Of a stretch of 64,000 bases of DNA, positions 23,811 through 35,211 are shown one piece after another. Source of the stretch: Planomonospora sp. ID67723. Its GTDB lineage: Bacteria > Actinomycetota > Actinomycetes > Streptosporangiales > Streptosporangiaceae. Both the position numbers and the translations under genes were made by a program. The stretch's first letter is position 1, and each line of letters opens with the position of its first letter. Below the pieces are notes generated by a model. That model made no database searches. It had not been told where the DNA came from and saw only the letters and a program-made list of their open reading frames with translations. The stretch is taken from contig NZ_JABTEZ010000002.1 in the NCBI RefSeq assembly GCF_015711605.1, positions 1,116,001-1,180,000 on the forward strand, read 5' to 3'.

Positions 23811-25469
23811 TCAGGCCTCTTCCTGCGCGGCACGCGGCGCGGGGCTCTCTGCGGGGCTCGCTGCGGGGCTCGGGACGGTGCGCGCCGCCGCGGCGACGGG
23901 CACGGCGGACACCGTGGGATCGACGGCCGGGTTGAGCAGGGCGGTGATCTCCGCCTCGCGGTCCCCGACGCGCTTGCCGATCTCGGTGATCCGGGAGCGG
24001 ATCGCGGCCATGTCCGCGTCCGAGAACAGCGCGGTCTCGCGGCCGCCGACGAGCTGCTGGGCCAGGGCCAGCAGGTCGATGTCGACGGTCTCGCCGACCT
24101 GGACCACGCGGGGCAGGTGCGCGGCCACGGACTCCAGCTTGTCGAGCAGGTCCTGCTGGAAACGGTAGTCCAGGATCTCCGGGGCCTCGGCGGCGCTCAG
24201 CGCCCTGATGTCCAGCGCCTGGGCCTCCAGCAGCGCGGCGTTGGCCTTGGCGGTCGACTCCGCCTCGACCAGCCGCTGACCCGCCTGGGCCTTCGCCTGG
24301 TGGGAGGCGCGCTCCAGCGCGGTGTCCATCCGGGCCTGGTAGCCGGCGATCTCGGCGTGGATGGCCGAGAGCTGCTCCTGCAGGCCGGCGAGCTCCTTGA
24401 CCAGGTCGCCCTCGTTCTGCTCCTTGCGGAGCTGGAGCTCGTACTCGTAGGTGTAGGCCTCCTTGGCCACCCGGATCATCTCCGGGGCGGCCAGGTCCAT
24501 CCGGTACTCCTGGCTGGAGGGCTCGGCGTGGGTGATGTTCACGTCGGTGAGCCGTACGGCGGGCAGGAACTGCTGGTTGAGGCTCTCCAGCATGCCGAGC
24601 GTGCTCTCGCCCACCAGGTCGTAGATGTCCTCGGCGCGCTGGGCGTAGATCAGGGAGCGGGTGACCTCGCTGATGGCGTTCTGCAGCTTGGCCTGGAAGC
24701 CGCCGACCGAGCCGAGCACGAAGATGAACTCGGCCGGGTCCTCGATCCGGAACTGCAGGAACAAGTCCACGCTGGCCTTGACGCCCTGCTGGGTCGGGGC
24801 TTCGCGGATGGGGGCGTTGAACGGGTACTCGCGGGTGGTGTTGACGATGTAGCTGACCCGCTTCCACGGGTTGAACAGCGTCACCCGGCCCGGCTCGGCT
24901 ATCTGCACGAGCTTGCCGAACTTGGTGATCAGGGCCTTGCAGCCCTCGGGCACCATCACCACGCTCCGCCGCCACCACAGGAACGCGGCGGCCAGCACCA
25001 GCACGGCCCAGTAGTGCACGCCGAACAGCACCCGTGCACCCTCCGGGAGCCCGGTGGCGACCAGGCCGACCACGCCGAGCAGGGCCAGCACGACCAGAGG
25101 GACGACCACCCGGGCGGTGGTCCCCTTGGGGATCACGACGGGGGAGATCACGTGGACCGCCTCGCCGTTCTGGCCGCGCTCGCTGAAGCTGCGGTTGATG
25201 ATCTCGCCGGCCTCGTTCAGGGAGGCGCTGCGGGCCTCGATGATCGTGCCGGTGGAGACCCCCTGGTCGCGAGCGGCCAGGAAGTCGGACGGGTTGAGCG
25301 AGAAGCCCTTCTCCCCGGGTGCCTGCCCGGCGCCGGGAATCCGCCCGGAGAACTGCCCCGCGACCTGGCCGACGGCCTGCCCGACCGCCTGGCGCGGGTC
25401 ACCGCCCTGCGCGATCGCCTGAGCCGCCGCCGCGGCCGCCTGTCTGGCGGCCTCTCTTGGCCGGGACAT
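23811..25469 (-). CDS. SPFH/band-7 domain membrane protein (second, longer paralogue)
   Basis: 552 residues. An Ala/Gln-rich N-terminal region of about 100 residues is followed by two TM helices (near VVVPLVVLALLGVVGLVATG and WAVLVLAAAFLWW) and an SPFH domain (MVPEGCKALITKFGKLV, SVDLFLQFRIEDP), then coiled coil and a Pro/Ala tail. The ATG at 25469 has CGGAGG 4 nt upstream and is preferred over an ATG eight codons earlier. It is the first gene of an SPFH-SPFH-Spo0M cluster, divergent from uvrB. Confidence 0.85.
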   Translation of the reverse strand: MSRPREAARQAAAAAAQAIAQGGDPRQAVGQAVGQVAGQFSGRIPGAGQAPGEKGFSLNPSDFLAARDQGVSTGTIIEARSASLNEAGEIINRSFSERGQNGEAVHVISPVVIPKGTTARVVVPLVVLALLGVVGLVATGLPEGARVLFGVHYWAVLVLAAAFLWWRRSVVMVPEGCKALITKFGKLVQIAEPGRVTLFNPWKRVSYIVNTTREYPFNAPIREAPTQQGVKASVDLFLQFRIEDPAEFIFVLGSVGGFQAKLQNAISEVTRSLIYAQRAEDIYDLVGESTLGMLESLNQQFLPAVRLTDVNITHAEPSSQEYRMDLAAPEMIRVAKEAYTYEYELQLRKEQNEGDLVKELAGLQEQLSAIHAEIAGYQARMDTALERASHQAKAQAGQRLVEAESTAKANAALLEAQALDIRALSAAEAPEILDYRFQQDLLDKLESVAAHLPRVVQVGETVDIDLLALAQQLVGGRETALFSDADMAAIRSRITEIGKRVGDREAEITALLNPAVDPTVSAVPVAAAARTVPSPAASPAESPAPRAAQEEA

Positions 25470-25588
25470 CACACCTCCGAGATAGTCATGCACTGAAAGC
25501 CCGTTATGTCACTTTCGGTGAGCTTAGGCACGGGTAAGAGTAGAGGGCATCAGGCTTGCGAGCCGCTTGCCGAACAGTTGAATAAAGA

Positions 25589-25611
25589 TTGTCGGCCCTG
25601 CCGCCTACAGT
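25589..25611 (+). promoter_or_regulatory. PafBC-type (RecA-NDp) promoter of uvrB
   Basis: TTGTCGGCC, 8 nt, TACAGT: 7 of 9 and all fixed positions match the LexA-independent DNA-damage promoter consensus TTGTCRGTG-N8-TAnnnT known from mycobacteria. The -10 ends 7 nt before the GTG start, so the transcript would be leaderless or nearly so. Confidence 0.65.
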
Positions 25612-25618
25612 GGGACAG

Positions 25619-27730
25619 GTGAGGCCGGTAACAGATTTGCAGCGCAAGGTGGCCCCCTTCGAGGTCATCACGGACATGACCCCGTCGGGCGACCAGCCCA
25701 CCGCCATCGCCGAGCTGGAACGGCGCATCAGGGCGGGTGAGAAGGACAACGTCCTGCTGGGCGCCACGGGAACGGGCAAGACGGCCACGGTCGCCTGGCT
25801 GATCGAGCGGCTGCAGCGTCCCGCCCTGGTCATGCAGCCCAACAAGACGCTCGCCGCGCAGTTCGCCAACGAGCTGCGCGAGATGATGCCCAACAACGCG
25901 GTCGAATACTTCGTCTCCTACTACGACTACTACCAGCCCGAGGCGTACGTCCCGCAGAGCGACACCTACATCGAGAAGGACTCCTCGATCAACGACGAGG
26001 TCGAGCGCCTGCGGCACTCGGCGACCAACTCCCTGCTCACCCGCCGCGACACGATCGTGGTCGCCTCGGTCTCGTGCATCTACGGCCTGGGCACCCCGCA
26101 GGAGTACGTCGACCGCATGGCACGGCTCCGCGTCGGCATGGAGGTCGAGCGCGACGACCTGCTGCGCCGCCTCGTCGACATGCAGTACACCCGCAACGAC
26201 CTGGCCTTCACCCGGGGCACGTTCCGGGTGCGCGGCGACACCATCGAGATCATCCCGAAGTACGAGGAGCTCGCCGTCCGGATCGAGATGTTCGGCGACG
26301 AGATCGAGAAGCTCTCCACCATGCACCCGCTGACCGGTGAGGTGATCACGGAGGACGAGGAGCTCTACATCTTCCCCGCCTCCCACTACGTCGCGGGACC
26401 GGAGCGGATGGCCGGTGCCATCCGGAGCATCGAGGACGAGCTCGCAGCCAGGCTGGAGGAGCTGGAGCGGCAGGGCAAGCTGCTGGAGGCCCAGCGGCTG
26501 CGCATGCGCACCAGCTACGACCTGGAGATGATGCACCAGATCGGCACCTGCTCCGGCATCGAGAACTACTCGCGCCACATGGACGGAAGGGCCGCCGGCA
26601 GCGCTCCCAACACCCTGCTCGACTACTTCCCGGAGGACTTCCTGCTGGTCCTGGACGAGTCGCACCAGACCGTCCCGCAGATCGGCGCGATGTACGAAGG
26701 CGACGCCTCCCGCAAGCGCACCCTGGTCGACCACGGCTTCCGCCTGCCCTCGGCCATGGACAACCGACCGCTGAAGTGGGAGGAGTTCCTGGAGCGGATC
26801 GGCCAGACCGTCTACCTGTCGGCCACTCCGGGCTCGTACGAGCTGGGCAGGGTCAAGGGCGAGGTGGTCGAGCAGGTCATCCGCCCGACCGGCCTGGTCG
26901 ACCCCGAGGTCGTCGTCAAGCCGACCACGTCCCAGATCGACGACCTGGTCCACGAGATCCGTCTGCGCACCGAGAAGGACGAGCGGGTCCTGGTCACCAC
27001 CCTGACCAAGAAGATGGCCGAGGACCTCACCGACTACCTGCTGGAGCTGGGCATCCAGGTCCGCTACCTGCACAGCGAGGTCGACACCCTGCGCCGCATC
27101 GAGCTCCTGCGCGAGCTGCGGATGGGTGAGTTCGACGTGCTCGTCGGCATCAACCTGCTCCGCGAGGGCCTCGACCTGCCCGAGGTGTCACTGGTGGCCA
27201 TCCTCGACGCCGACAAGGAGGGCTTCCTGCGCTCGGAGACCTCGCTGATCCAGACCATCGGCCGCGCGGCCCGCAACGTCTCCGGCCAGGTCCACATGTA
27301 CGCCGACCGGATCACCCCGTCCATGGAGCGGGCGATCGAGGAGACCAACCGCCGCCGGGCCAAGCAGGTGGCCTACAACGAGGCCCACGGCATCGACCCG
27401 AAGCCGCTCCGCAAGAAGATCGTCGACATCCTCGACTCGCTCAACCGCGAGGACGCCGACACCGCGCAGCTCCTCGGCGGCAGCGGACGCCAGCAGTCGC
27501 GCGGAAAGGCGCCGGTCCCCGGCTTCGCCTCCAAGGCCGCCGGGCAGCACGCCAAGGCCATCGCCGGGGAGATGCCGCGCGCCCAGCTGGAGGAGATGAT
27601 CGAGTCGCTGACCGAGCAGATGCACCAGGCCGCCGCCGACCTGCAGTTCGAGGTCGCCGCCCGCCTCCGCGACGAGATCAAGGAGCTCAAGCGCGAGGTC
27701 CGCGACATGCGCGAGGCGGGGGTCTCCTGA
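25619..27730 (+). CDS. uvrB: UvrABC system protein B (excinuclease helicase subunit)
   Basis: Central nucleotide-excision-repair protein, 703 residues; loads on damage with UvrA and recruits UvrC. Walker [10 protein letters not shown], beta-hairpin region [24 protein letters not shown]-type [10 protein letters not shown], helicase motifs [16 protein letters not shown] and QTIGRAARN, and the C-terminal UvrC-binding UVR motif ([20 protein letters not shown]). GTG start follows a damage promoter with almost no leader. A 17-bp minisatellite begins at its stop codon. Confidence 0.97.
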   Translation: MRPVTDLQRKVAPFEVITDMTPSGDQPTAIAELERRIRAGEKDNVLLGATGTGKTATVAWLIERLQRPALVMQPNKTLAAQFANELREMMPNNAVEYFVSYYDYYQPEAYVPQSDTYIEKDSSINDEVERLRHSATNSLLTRRDTIVVASVSCIYGLGTPQEYVDRMARLRVGMEVERDDLLRRLVDMQYTRNDLAFTRGTFRVRGDTIEIIPKYEELAVRIEMFGDEIEKLSTMHPLTGEVITEDEELYIFPASHYVAGPERMAGAIRSIEDELAARLEELERQGKLLEAQRLRMRTSYDLEMMHQIGTCSGIENYSRHMDGRAAGSAPNTLLDYFPEDFLLVLDESHQTVPQIGAMYEGDASRKRTLVDHGFRLPSAMDNRPLKWEEFLERIGQTVYLSATPGSYELGRVKGEVVEQVIRPTGLVDPEVVVKPTTSQIDDLVHEIRLRTEKDERVLVTTLTKKMAEDLTDYLLELGIQVRYLHSEVDTLRRIELLRELRMGEFDVLVGINLLREGLDLPEVSLVAILDADKEGFLRSETSLIQTIGRAARNVSGQVHMYADRITPSMERAIEETNRRRAKQVAYNEAHGIDPKPLRKKIVDILDSLNREDADTAQLLGGSGRQQSRGKAPVPGFASKAAGQHAKAIAGEMPRAQLEEMIESLTEQMHQAAADLQFEVAARLRDEIKELKREVRDMREAGVS

Positions 27731-27808
27731 TCCACGGCGCAGTCTGATCCACGGCGCAGTCCGAACCGCGGCGCAGTCCGAACCGCGGCGCAGTCTGAAC
27801 CGCGGCGC
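27727..27808. repeat. 17-bp tandem repeats starting on the uvrB stop codon
   Basis: Four full units and one partial: two CTGATCCACGGCGCAGT, two CCGAACCGCGGCGCAGT, then CTGAACCGCGGCGC. Unit 1 contains the uvrB TGA. The following 27809-28043 is GC-rich intergenic DNA with no gene that I can support. Confidence 0.9.
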
Positions 27809-28043
27809 CGCTCTCCGCCGGTCCGGGCGTTCTCGTCGCCCGGCCGCGGCGCCGGTTCTCGATCCGGGGCGCTTCCCCGCGGCCGCGGTGCGCTCCTCCG
27901 GTCACCGGCGTCGTCTCGGCCCGGAGACGCCGCTTTCCGGCCCCCGGGAGGCGGCGTTCCCGGGCGGGTAAACCGCTCGCCCGCGGGCGAGGCCGACGGA
28001 TATGGTCGCCGGGTTCGGGGATCAGGACGGAGGCGGGAGCGGA

Positions 28044-28607
28044 ATGCGCAGCTGTGCCGAGTGCGGGTGCCCGGAGTACGGCGGAGCCCCCGGCTGCGCC
28101 CGCTGCCGGGCCCTCCTCGACGGTCTCGTCGAGGAGGGCTGGCGCGCGTTCCTGCGGCGCGAGTTCGGTAGGGCGGAGCCGTCTCCGGAGGAGGAGACGG
28201 CGATCGCCGGGATGGTCGCCGAGGAGCCGGACCGGCATGACTGGCGGGTCGTGGACGCCGCCCTGGACCGGTTGACGTGCGCCGGGTGCGGTTCGCGGCT
28301 GGGCCGGGGTCCTCGAGGCTGCCCGCCGTGCGACCTGGCCGACGGCTTCCGCTACTCGGCGATCGAGACCGACCGTCCGGGCGTGCCCCCGGGCAACGAG
28401 CACGCGGTCCGGGTCGGCGTCTCCGTGGTGCGCGCCGCCCACCGGCAGTCGCCCCATGCGGTGCTGGGCTGGCGCGCGGGCCTGCCCGCCCTGCTGGAGG
28501 GCTTCCTGCCGACCACGACGCAGGCCCAGGCGATGCGCGCGAGGATCAACGCCGGGGCGACCTATGAGGAACTGGCGGAGGCCTACGGCGATCTCAGCCC
28601 TGGATGA
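28044..28607 (+). CDS. Small zinc-ribbon protein of unknown function
   Basis: 187 residues with two probable zinc-binding sites: CAECGC...CARC near the N-terminus and CAGCG...CPPC near residue 95, each with paired Cys-x2-Cys knuckles. Between them is an acidic helix-rich stretch and after them a predicted helical tail. I chose the ATG at 28044 (GGGAGCGGA upstream); the open frame starts 14 codons earlier without a binding site. Its 3' end overlaps the convergent Uma2 pseudogene by 14 nt. Confidence 0.6.
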   Translation: MRSCAECGCPEYGGAPGCARCRALLDGLVEEGWRAFLRREFGRAEPSPEEETAIAGMVAEEPDRHDWRVVDAALDRLTCAGCGSRLGRGPRGCPPCDLADGFRYSAIETDRPGVPPGNEHAVRVGVSVVRAAHRQSPHAVLGWRAGLPALLEGFLPTTTQAQAMRARINAGATYEELAEAYGDLSPG

Positions 28608-29183
28608 ACGTGCTCAGATCGAGATCGATGTCCACGTCGAAGCCGATGTCCGTGCGGAGCCGTCCGCGGTGCACGCCGGTGGGAACGTAGGCCTTCACCG
28701 CCGGCTCCAGCTCGAAGGTGTAGACGACGGCCCGGTCGTCTTCCTGCTCCACTCGCCAGAGATGTTTGATTCCCGCGTCCGAGTACTTGATGGGCTTGGT
28801 GGTCCGGTCTCTTTCGACGGATTCCGGTGAGACCACTTCGACGACGAGATGCACGTCCTCCGGTTTGAAGGAAGTCACGTGGAGGCTTGTCATCGCGGAC
28901 TTTTCGACGACCATGACGTCAGGCTCGGGACGCTGGCGTAATCCGAGAGTCACTGTCATCTCTCGTACGACCATCAGATCGGGGGAAGGCTTGACCCGTG
29001 TTCTCTGTCGATTAACAGATTGATGATGAGCATGTGAAATGCCGTCTGCGGCGGCATCATGATGAGCGACCCATCGATCAGCTCGACGTGCCGGGGCGCG
29101 TCGGCGGGGAGACGATCGAGCATGTCGGCCATCCACCCGCCGGGCGGGCCCGGATAGAACCACTCGGGCAACGCCGTGGTCAT
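28594..29183 (-). pseudogene. Uma2-family PD-(D/E)XK nuclease, disrupted by a single frameshift
   Basis: Uma2 (DUF820) proteins are about 190-residue nuclease-fold proteins common in cyanobacteria and actinomycetes. Here the N-terminal part (MTTALPEWFYPGPPGGW, APRHVELIDGSLIMMP, FHMLIINLL) is in one frame and stops at 28974. The rest (EMTVTLGLRQRPEPDVMVV, then VVEVVSPESVERDRTTKP with the catalytic D...ExV...K pattern, AGIKHLWRVEQED) is in another frame to 28594. The break lies near 29010-29030 and fits a one-base deletion. Apart from that the gene looks intact, so it is either a recent mutation or a sequencing error. Confidence 0.8.
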
Positions 29184-29248
29184 CCTTGACCTCCTCCATG
29201 GCAGCTGAGGTCGACATTACGTGTTCATCATGCCACAGAAGGTAGTCG

Positions 29249-29869
29249 TCAGCGGGGCTCTTCCGGGCGTGCGCGGTCGATCATCGTGCGGTTGTAGAGC
29301 TCGTCGATCTGGTCCAGGGGGTCGGCGACCGGAGCCTGGCGGCGGGCCTCGATCTCCAGGTCGGTGCGGCTCTGGATCTCGTCGATGCCGCTCGCCGAGT
29401 GCGCCATCTGGTCGTTGATCAGGTCGGCGCGGATCCGCGCGCAGGCCGCGGTCAGCTTGGCGTGGTGCTCGCGCAGGCGGGAGAGCGTGGCGTGGTCGAC
29501 GTAGGCCGAGACGCGGCTCTGCTGGGCGTAGCGGCTCAGCTGGGCGTCGAGCTGGTCGGCGTGTGAACCGATCTCGGCCACCAGCTGCGGCAGCTCGCCC
29601 AGGCCCCAGCCGCCCTGCAGGGCGTCGTCGACGGCCTGGCGGGTGATGGAGACCTCGCGGCGCAGGTCCAGCCGCATGCGCTCGGCCTCGCCGGCGTCGC
29701 CGGGGTCCATCGCGGCCACGTGGGAGACCACCCGGGTCGTCACCTTCCGGGCCTTCTTGGTGGCCTTCTTGCCCACCTTGACCAGAAGGTAGATGCCGGC
29801 CCCTCCCAGGATGAGGAGGAACAGCAGGATCACCAGGGCGATGGTGAGGAAAGTGCCGATCGGAGCCAC
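29249..29869 (-). CDS. Single-TM coiled-coil membrane protein
   Basis: About 206 residues with one N-terminal TM helix (TFLTIALVILLFLLILGGAGIYLL), a short Lys/Arg cluster, then a long, mostly helical cytoplasmic part rich in Arg, Glu and Ala that looks like coiled coil. I do not recognise a specific family; PspA-like or DivIVA-like scaffolds would look similar at this level. The only in-frame start near the TM helix is a GTG at 29869, which abuts a GGGAG, so the true start is uncertain. Confidence 0.65.
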   Translation of the reverse strand: MAPIGTFLTIALVILLFLLILGGAGIYLLVKVGKKATKKARKVTTRVVSHVAAMDPGDAGEAERMRLDLRREVSITRQAVDDALQGGWGLGELPQLVAEIGSHADQLDAQLSRYAQQSRVSAYVDHATLSRLREHHAKLTAACARIRADLINDQMAHSASGIDEIQSRTDLEIEARRQAPVADPLDQIDELYNRTMIDRARPEEPR

Positions 29870-30045
29870 CTCCCGGTGGGGGTCGTTCGAGGTCTTTCGA
29901 GCATATCCGCCTATCCGCCTGCACGCGGTTTCCGGAGACCGCGGACGGACCGCCGCATGGCGCGCGTCCCTTCCCGCCCGGTCGGCGCCCCCTGCTCGCG
30001 AACCGGTCGAGGTGCCGGGCGCCGAGGGGCGTCGGGGTGCCGCGG

Positions 30046-30651
30046 TCAGCCGGGACGCGCTCGGCCGCGGCCCGGCACGCGGCGGCGGCGGCGCCGTACC
30101 CTCCGCAGCACCCACCAGGCGAGCAGGGCCAGGGCCGCCACCACCGCGAGGACCAGGACCGGAAGGAAGACCGCGACCAGGCTGATGCCGAGCGAGCCGG
30201 CGTCCTCCACCGTGCTCACCACCGGTGCGCCCACCCCGGCGGTCGAGGCGTTGACCACGGGCCTGGCGGTCGTCTTCATCACGTGCACGGCCAGCGCGAC
30301 CCCGATGCCGAGCACCCAGCTCACCCAGGGGCGCTCGCTCATCCACGTCGAGCCGTCGAGGCGGGCCGCGGCCTCCGTCGCGCTGAACACCACGCCGCCG
30401 GAGGCCGGGCGGACCACCGTCTGGATCATGTCGTTGACGCTGTCGACCACGGGGACCTTGTCCAGCACGACCTCGGCCAGGAGCAGGACGCCGATGATCG
30501 ACAGCACCCAGCCGTTCGCCAGCCAGGCGAAATCCTGCGGCAGCCGTACCTGGTCGGTGAAGTTGGCCAGCAGGCCCACCACCAGCAGCGGGATGTAGGC
30601 GTTGAGCCCGGCCGCGGTGGAAAGGCCCAGGCCGGTCAGGGCGGCGAGCAT
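30046..30651 (-). CDS. DUF4126 family membrane protein
   Basis: 201-residue integral membrane protein with about five TM helices and the DUF4126 hallmark regions GLSTAAGLNAYIPLLVVGLL, LDKVPVVDSVNDMIQTVVRP and a basic C-terminal tail. Function unknown. It stands alone between two non-overlapping neighbours on the same strand. Confidence 0.85.
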   Translation of the reverse strand: MLAALTGLGLSTAAGLNAYIPLLVVGLLANFTDQVRLPQDFAWLANGWVLSIIGVLLLAEVVLDKVPVVDSVNDMIQTVVRPASGGVVFSATEAAARLDGSTWMSERPWVSWVLGIGVALAVHVMKTTARPVVNASTAGVGAPVVSTVEDAGSLGISLVAVFLPVLVLAVVAALALLAWWVLRRVRRRRRRVPGRGRARPG

Positions 30652-30811
30652 CGCACCTCCGTGGTTGTCCTCGCCCTTCCAACGATTGCCGGCCGGGGAT
30701 GGATCCCGCCGGTCCCGGTGAGATCCGAAATCCGCCGGAACCCTCGCGACTTCCCCGCATTGCGAGCGGTGCTCCCCGGAGCGGGACGAGGGGCGTGCCC
30801 GGGCCCGCCCC

Positions 30812-31954
30812 TCACTCCGGGGGTCGGCCCAGGACGGCCCGGGCCCGCCCGACGGCGGCGGAGAACTCCTCGACCATGTCGTGGACGACCCGCCGGGCGG
30901 GTCTCACCCGGTCGAGCTGCCCGACGACCTGGCCCACGAAATAGCCGGCGAGCTCCCGCGCGCCCGGGTTGCCGCTCTCGGCCGCCCGCACGATCCTGGC
31001 CATCGCCCCCTCGGCGAGCAGCATCTGCAACGGCATCGGCAGCGGACCCGGGCTCTGCGGGGCCTCGTCCCACTCCCGGGTCCAGGCGGAGGCCAGCTGC
31101 CGGGCGGGCTTGCCGGTCCGCGAGCGCGACCGCACGGTATCCGAGGAGGTGGCGGCAAGCATCTTGCGCTTGACCGACGGCGGCGTCTCGGCCTCCTCCG
31201 TGGTCAGCCAGACCGAGCCGCACCACACTCCCTCGGCGCCCAGCGCGAGGGCGGCCGCCATCTGGCGGCCGTCGGCGATCCCGCCCGCCGCCAGCACCGG
31301 GACGTCCACGGCGTCCACCACCTGGGGGACCAGAACCATGGTGGAGATCTCGCCGGTGTGCCCGCCCGCCTCCGACCCCTGCGCCACGATGACGTCGACT
31401 CCGGCGGCGACCTGGCGCCGGGCGTGTTCGACGGTCCCCACCAGCGCGGCCACCGGCACTCCCGCCCTCCTCGCCCGAGCCGTCATCTCGGGCGGCGGCG
31501 GGCCGAGCGCGCTGGCGATCAGGCCGATCGGGTGCCGCAGCGCCACGTCGACCAGCCCGCCCGCGCCCTCGGCCGTCATCCTCCTGCCCACCTCGTCGGC
31601 GTAGGCGGACAACGAGTCGGAGAGCGGCTCCATCGTGCCCACGCCGTACTTGGCGAACAGGTGCGCCACGAAGTCGCGGTGGCGTTCGGGGATGAAGTCG
31701 GCCAGGCGGGTGCCCCGATCGGCGACGGAGGCGTCGATCCCGCCGGGGACGAGCACGTCCACGCCGTACGGCCGGCCGCCGACGCGCTCGTCGATCCAGC
31801 TCAGCTCGGTGTCGAGCTGCCCGGGGGAGTAGGCGACGGCGCCGAGCACCCCGAAGCCGCCCGCGTTGGTCACCGCGGCGACCACGTCGCGGCAGTGGCT
31901 GAAGGCGAAGAGCGGGAACTCGACGCCGAACATCTCACAGATCGCGGTCCGCAT
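30812..31954 (-). CDS. Nitronate monooxygenase-like FMN oxidoreductase
   Basis: TIM-barrel flavoenzyme of the 2-nitropropane dioxygenase/enoyl reductase-like family, 380 residues. Visible FMN-binding and family segments: NAGGFGVLGAVAYSP at the N-terminus, VIVAQGSEAGGHTGEISTM, and PVLAAGGIADGRQMAAALALGAEGVWCGS. The middle has an insertion of about 50 residues compared with short family members. Possible roles are nitroalkane detoxification or an uncharacterised oxidoreductase. Confidence 0.88.
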   Translation of the reverse strand: MRTAICEMFGVEFPLFAFSHCRDVVAAVTNAGGFGVLGAVAYSPGQLDTELSWIDERVGGRPYGVDVLVPGGIDASVADRGTRLADFIPERHRDFVAHLFAKYGVGTMEPLSDSLSAYADEVGRRMTAEGAGGLVDVALRHPIGLIASALGPPPPEMTARARRAGVPVAALVGTVEHARRQVAAGVDVIVAQGSEAGGHTGEISTMVLVPQVVDAVDVPVLAAGGIADGRQMAAALALGAEGVWCGSVWLTTEEAETPPSVKRKMLAATSSDTVRSRSRTGKPARQLASAWTREWDEAPQSPGPLPMPLQMLLAEGAMARIVRAAESGNPGARELAGYFVGQVVGQLDRVRPARRVVHDMVEEFSAAVGRARAVLGRPPE

Positions 31955-32009
31955 GCCGCGACCGTAGTTCCCAGAACCTTGTTCGGTCCAGAGGCGGGGC
32001 GGCCCGGGA

Positions 32010-32720
32010 TCAGACGGCGTCCAGCGCGGGGCGGACGGCCCCCTCCGCCACGGTCCTCCCCGGGGCGGGGAGGCGGGCGCCGTTGAGGTGGGGCGGCTGC
32101 CAGCCGTCGCCGGGGGTGTAGCGGCGCACGACCTTGGCGGGGACGCCCGCGATCACGCTGTGGTCGGGGAACTCGCCGCGGACCACCGCGCCGCCCGCGA
32201 CCACGCACTGGCGGCCGATCCGGGTGCCCGGAAGGATGATCGCGCCGGTGCCCAGCCACGAGCCCGAGCCGATCGAGACCGCCTTGTTGCGCGGCCACTG
32301 ACGGCCGATCGGGACCTCGGGGTCGTCGTAGACGTGGTTCTGGTCGGTGATGTAGACGTACGGCCCGGTGAACACGTGGTCGCCGATGTCGATCGACTGG
32401 TGACCGACGATGTGGCTGCCCCGGCCGATCGAACAGCTCCCGCCGATCCGCACGATCGAGTCCGGGCCCAGGTCCACCCCCGGCCCCATGCCCGCGGAGA
32501 TGGAGACGCGCTCGCCGACGAGGGTGTGATCGCCGATCTCGATCCAGGCCTCGCCGAAGATCGCGCCGACGGGGAAGGAGAGGCAGGTGCCGTCGCCCAG
32601 GCGGCGGAACCGGTAACCGGCCGGGCTGGCCGGGCTGACCGCACCGGCCGCGCGGATCGCGCTCCAGCAGCGGTGGATGAGGGTGCCGGCGGCCCGCCGT
32701 ACCAGGTCACGAAGCGACAT
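32010..32720 (-). CDS. Left-handed beta-helix acyltransferase
   Basis: 236 residues; hexapeptide repeats ([LIV]-G-x4) run from about residue 60 to 185, e.g. IGDHTLVGERVSISAG, IGRGSHIVGHQSIDIGDHV and IGSGSWLGTGAIILPGTRIG, ending VIAGVPAKVVRRYTPG as in WecD/LacA-type O-acetyltransferases. It probably transfers an acetyl or other acyl group to a sugar or cell-surface compound. ATG at 32720; AAGGAG lies 14 nt upstream. Divergent from pyrG. Confidence 0.85.
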   Translation of the reverse strand: MSLRDLVRRAAGTLIHRCWSAIRAAGAVSPASPAGYRFRRLGDGTCLSFPVGAIFGEAWIEIGDHTLVGERVSISAGMGPGVDLGPDSIVRIGGSCSIGRGSHIVGHQSIDIGDHVFTGPYVYITDQNHVYDDPEVPIGRQWPRNKAVSIGSGSWLGTGAIILPGTRIGRQCVVAGGAVVRGEFPDHSVIAGVPAKVVRRYTPGDGWQPPHLNGARLPAPGRTVAEGAVRPALDAV

Positions 32721-32854
32721 AAAGGCCCAAGTTACTCCTTGGTCAGCTAAGAGCGGAACGTGGGGGCAGGGGGTGTACGGGCACCTCGCGGGCGCGGTTT
32801 GATAATCTGAGAGCCCGTGGACCTGTAGGCCGCCCATCAGGGTGCGCCGACTGA

Positions 32855-35181
<2,327 letters not shown>

Positions 35182-35211
35182 CGGGAGGACACCCTGAGCG
35201 AGACGGAGGCC

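Noticed and set aside
25555-25588. LexA/SOS box upstream of uvrB
   Set aside because: No TCGAAC-N4-GTTCGA-like palindrome; CGAACAGTTG is only a weak half-site. The PafBC-type motif explains the region better.
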